From assembly GCA_018812395.1 (NCBI GenBank), contig JAHJDS010000103.1, positions 1-16,782 of the forward strand: a stretch of DNA of 16,782 bases. Direction: 5' to 3'. Every line of letters begins with the position of its first letter. Position 1 is the first letter of the stretch. The position numbers were made by a program, and so were the translations under genes. Origin of the DNA: Pseudomonadota bacterium. GTDB taxonomy: Bacteria; Desulfobacterota; Desulfarculia; Desulfarculales; JAHJDS01. Positions 15,286-16,782 of this stretch are shown in pieces. The notes below the pieces were generated by a model that was given only the letters and a program-made list of their open reading frames with translations, ran no database searches and was not told where the DNA came from.

Positions 15286-15733
15286 AGGAGTCATGGGAGC
15301 GAGCACGTCCATGCTGGTCAAGGTTACTTGGTCCCGTCGGGATGAGGAGTTTCGGGGTGGCATCTGGCCAAGCCCATGAGGACGAGTCCCAAGCTGGACA
15401 ATCCTCATGTCCCACGGATTCTACTATAATGGATGCCGCAGTCAACGCTAGGTGGTCATCGGGTGAGAGCACACCTAGGACAATTAAGTTTCATTCGCAT
15501 CGAATCCGGCCGGGCAACATCGCGCCGAGGCCGTCGACCCACGCGACTCGATAAATATAATGGGTTTAGCCTCGGACGATGAAGCCGAAATCGGTCTAAG
15601 GCAAATAGGCTACCAATAAGCATAAATGAGAGATATCTTTAATCGCGCCAGGGGCGCTACCGGTGCCGGTATGTGGGCAATACCTTGACCAGCATTTGAA
15701 TCAGACCAGCCTAGGTTGGGAAATCGACTTGAC
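15286..15733. other. Intergenic stretch without a recognisable gene
   Basis: About 450 bp after the second recombinase. I see only inverted repeats: CATGAGGA / TCCTCATG (15375-15382 / 15402-15409), CTAGGTG / CACCTAG (15448-15454 / 15472-15478) and TACCGG-TG-CCGGTA (15658-15671). The first may end the recombinase transcript. The island's right junction most likely falls inside this stretch, but neither a tRNA gene nor a copy of the tRNA 3' half is present. Confidence 0.4.
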
Positions 15734-15919
15734 TCATTCGTGCCGCCTAAGAAAATCGATGATGGGGCCCAGGCGGTAGTTCCATGCTGAAACAGTGCTG
15801 AGTAATTCATGGGCTTCCTCCTCGGGAGTACGGCCGGCCCGGTTACGGATGTCCATCCGGGCGCCCCGTTCCACCAGGACCTTGTCCAGCCAGTCGGGCC
15901 AGTGGACACTTTGGCGCAT
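15734..15919 (-). CDS. Short ankyrin-repeat-like protein or remnant
   Basis: 61 residues. Its ATG overlaps the plsY stop (TGATG), so translation would be coupled. The middle reads LVERGARMDIRNRAGRTPEE, which fits one ankyrin repeat (loop GA..d.rnr.GrTp), followed by a helical tail ending LRRHE. Ankyrin proteins normally have several repeats. A single one suggests either a small accessory protein or the 3' remnant of a longer gene joined behind plsY by rearrangement at the island border. No clear ribosome site is seen beyond a purine-rich stretch within plsY. Confidence 0.45.
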   Translation of the reverse strand: MRQSVHWPDWLDKVLVERGARMDIRNRAGRTPEEEAHELLSTVSAWNYRLGPIIDFLRRHE

Positions 15920-16560
15920 CAGTTCTTTTCATCCGGCAGTTCGTCAGGGGCCCGGCTGTTCGCTTCGGTATGTTTCTTACGCCAATGGTGCTCCTTGCCA
16001 GAAAGGAGCCTGGAGATGTTTTCCCGGTGCCGCCAGACCACCAGAAACGCCAGAATAACGGACATGACTACCAGCTCGATCGGCTCGCCCAATATCAGGA
16101 GCCACACCGGCGCCAACAAACAGGCCACCATCGATCCAACAGACATGAATCCGCTGGGCACCCCCAGAAGCGGCACGGTGAGAGTCGTGGCGATTCCCGC
16201 CCAGGGCGACACAACGAGCAGGATTCCTAGGACAGTGGCCACCCCTTTACCGCCTCTGAAGCGAAGATAGACGGGCCAGACGTGACCCAGAAATGCCGCC
16301 AGACCAACCACGGCCGTCTCGAGAGGCGAAAACAGCCACAGAGATAGACCGACCGGAACACCCCCCTTGGCCGCGTCCAGACACAGCGTAAAAATTGCCG
16401 CCGTCTTGCCCGCGGTTCGCGCTACGTTTATGGTCCCGACATTGCCCGATCCTCCCTCGCGAGGATCGACCTTGCCCAGGGCCCGGGCCAATAGGAGACC
16501 AAAAGGGATCGAGGCCACCAAGTACGCGGCCAGGGCTAATGACAGCCCAGCAATACTCAT
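15919..16560 (-). CDS. plsY: Glycerol-3-phosphate acyltransferase PlsY
   Basis: 213 residues. The integral inner-membrane enzyme transfers the acyl group of acyl-phosphate to glycerol 3-phosphate, giving lysophosphatidic acid, the first step in phospholipid synthesis. Family motifs are clear: SIPFG at 17-21, GSGNVGTINVAR at 37-48, LDAAKGG at 61-67, GHVWPVYLRFRGGKG at 92-106, and RHRENISRLLSGKE at 177-190. Several hydrophobic membrane segments alternate with these cytoplasmic-side motifs. The usual GSGNIGATN appears here as GSGNVGTIN, a mild variation. The C-terminus is longer and more charged than average. It lies 15 bp after the acyl-CoA synthetase gene, so the two probably form an operon for fatty acid use. 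Confidence 0.95.
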   Translation of the reverse strand: MSIAGLSLALAAYLVASIPFGLLLARALGKVDPREGGSGNVGTINVARTAGKTAAIFTLCLDAAKGGVPVGLSLWLFSPLETAVVGLAAFLGHVWPVYLRFRGGKGVATVLGILLVVSPWAGIATTLTVPLLGVPSGFMSVGSMVACLLAPVWLLILGEPIELVVMSVILAFLVVWRHRENISRLLSGKEHHWRKKHTEANSRAPDELPDEKN

Positions 16561-16575
16561 CGTGATTTTCCAGTC

Positions 16576-16782
16576 CTACTCATCCTTCAACTTCTTTCGC
16601 AGGACTTTGCCCGGTGGGTTTTTAGGAAGGGAGTCCACAAACGAGACAGTCCTCGGGACTTTATACTGGGCCAGATGCTCCCGGCAGTGGGTTATCACGT
16701 CAGCCTTTGTCAGTTCGGCGGCAGCCTCGAGCACGATGAAGGCGGCGATGGTCTCCCCCCGCAGCCGGTCCTGCCGGCCCAC
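16576..16782 (-). CDS. AMP-forming acyl-CoA synthetase, C-terminal end (5' part outside window)
   Basis: The last 68 or so residues of an ANL-superfamily enzyme. GRQDRLRGETIAAFIVL is the start of the C-terminal lid domain, and LAQYKVPRTVSFVDSLPKNPPGKVLRKKL holds the conserved lysine (PGK) needed for adenylate formation. Such enzymes activate carboxylic acids, commonly fatty acids, to acyl-CoA via acyl-AMP. The gene reads into the window from its right edge, so the apparent first residue is not a start. The substrate cannot be told from this fragment. Closeness to plsY favours a medium- or long-chain fatty acid. Confidence 0.9.
   Translation of the reverse strand: MGRQDRLRGETIAAFIVLEAAAELTKADVITHCREHLAQYKVPRTVSFVDSLPKNPPGKVLRKKLKDE

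Larger units (their letters stand above)
8426..15410. mobile_element. Integrative, probably self-replicating island (satellite-like)
   Basis: The left limit is the tRNA-Ala 3' half. The contents are an integrase, an orphan gene, an excisionase-like regulator, a Toprim-DUF927 primase-helicase, an iteron cluster, an integrase remnant and a second recombinase. No structural phage, terminase or conjugation genes are seen. The right limit is uncertain: it is drawn after the second recombinase gene and its downstream hairpin, because a duplicated att sequence was not found, and host genes resume by 15.9 kb. The whole resembles P4-like or similar replicating satellites in logic. The integration mechanism is known for the family; the boundaries are inference. 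Confidence 0.6.

Noticed and set aside
13921..15600. Invertible DNA switch controlled by the second recombinase
   Set aside because: Its FimB-like build suggested this, but I found no pair of matching inverted repeats flanking a promoter; the AT palindrome and the iteron arms do not have that layout.

Overview
The window is GC-rich DNA from a bacterium. Gene content (a fused iron-sulfur/molybdenum hydroxylase of the type known from Desulfovibrio, an ARMT1-like/DUF89 protein, Tat-exported hydrolases) points loosely to a sulfate-reducing or syntrophic deltaproteobacterial lineage (Desulfobacterota). This assignment is inference from families only.

Left part, 1-8.2 kb, chromosomal metabolism on the plus strand. 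Two tandem paralogs (the first cut by the window edge), each made of two copies of the same ~100-residue domain, are followed at close spacing by an ARMT1-like (DUF89) protein and a single-chain molybdenum hydroxylase with two [2Fe-2S] clusters. These four look like one operon, ended by a strong hairpin at 4819-4849. After a ~380-bp intergenic region come two tandem, closely related Tat-exported alpha/beta hydrolases. Both carry the same short sequence block upstream, so gene and control region were duplicated together.

Middle part, 8.4 to about 15.4 kb, is a small integrative element. Its left end is a tRNA-Ala(GGC) 3' half (attL-like) with the original tRNA terminator still next to it. Inside are a P4-type tyrosine integrase, an AT-richer orphan gene, an AlpA/excisionase-like helix-turn-helix protein overlapping the translation-start region of a Toprim + DUF927 primase-helicase, a striking cluster of twelve GTAACCC(C) iterons in both orientations (a 25-bp-armed inverted repeat; candidate replication origin), a decayed antisense integrase fragment, and a second, catalytic-domain-only tyrosine recombinase with its own promoter. 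No capsid, packaging or conjugation gene is visible, so it resembles a phage-satellite or P4-like replicating island. An intact tRNA-Ala marking the right end was not found in the window.

Right part, 15.7-16.8 kb, is chromosomal again and on the minus strand: the C-terminus of an acyl-CoA synthetase, plsY, and a short ankyrin-like reading frame whose start overlaps the plsY stop.

How parts work together: the left cluster probably performs cytoplasmic hydroxylation or oxidation of an aldehyde or heterocyclic substrate, with hydrolysis by exported enzymes nearby. The island can plausibly integrate, excise and replicate itself. The right cluster serves phospholipid acyl-chain metabolism.
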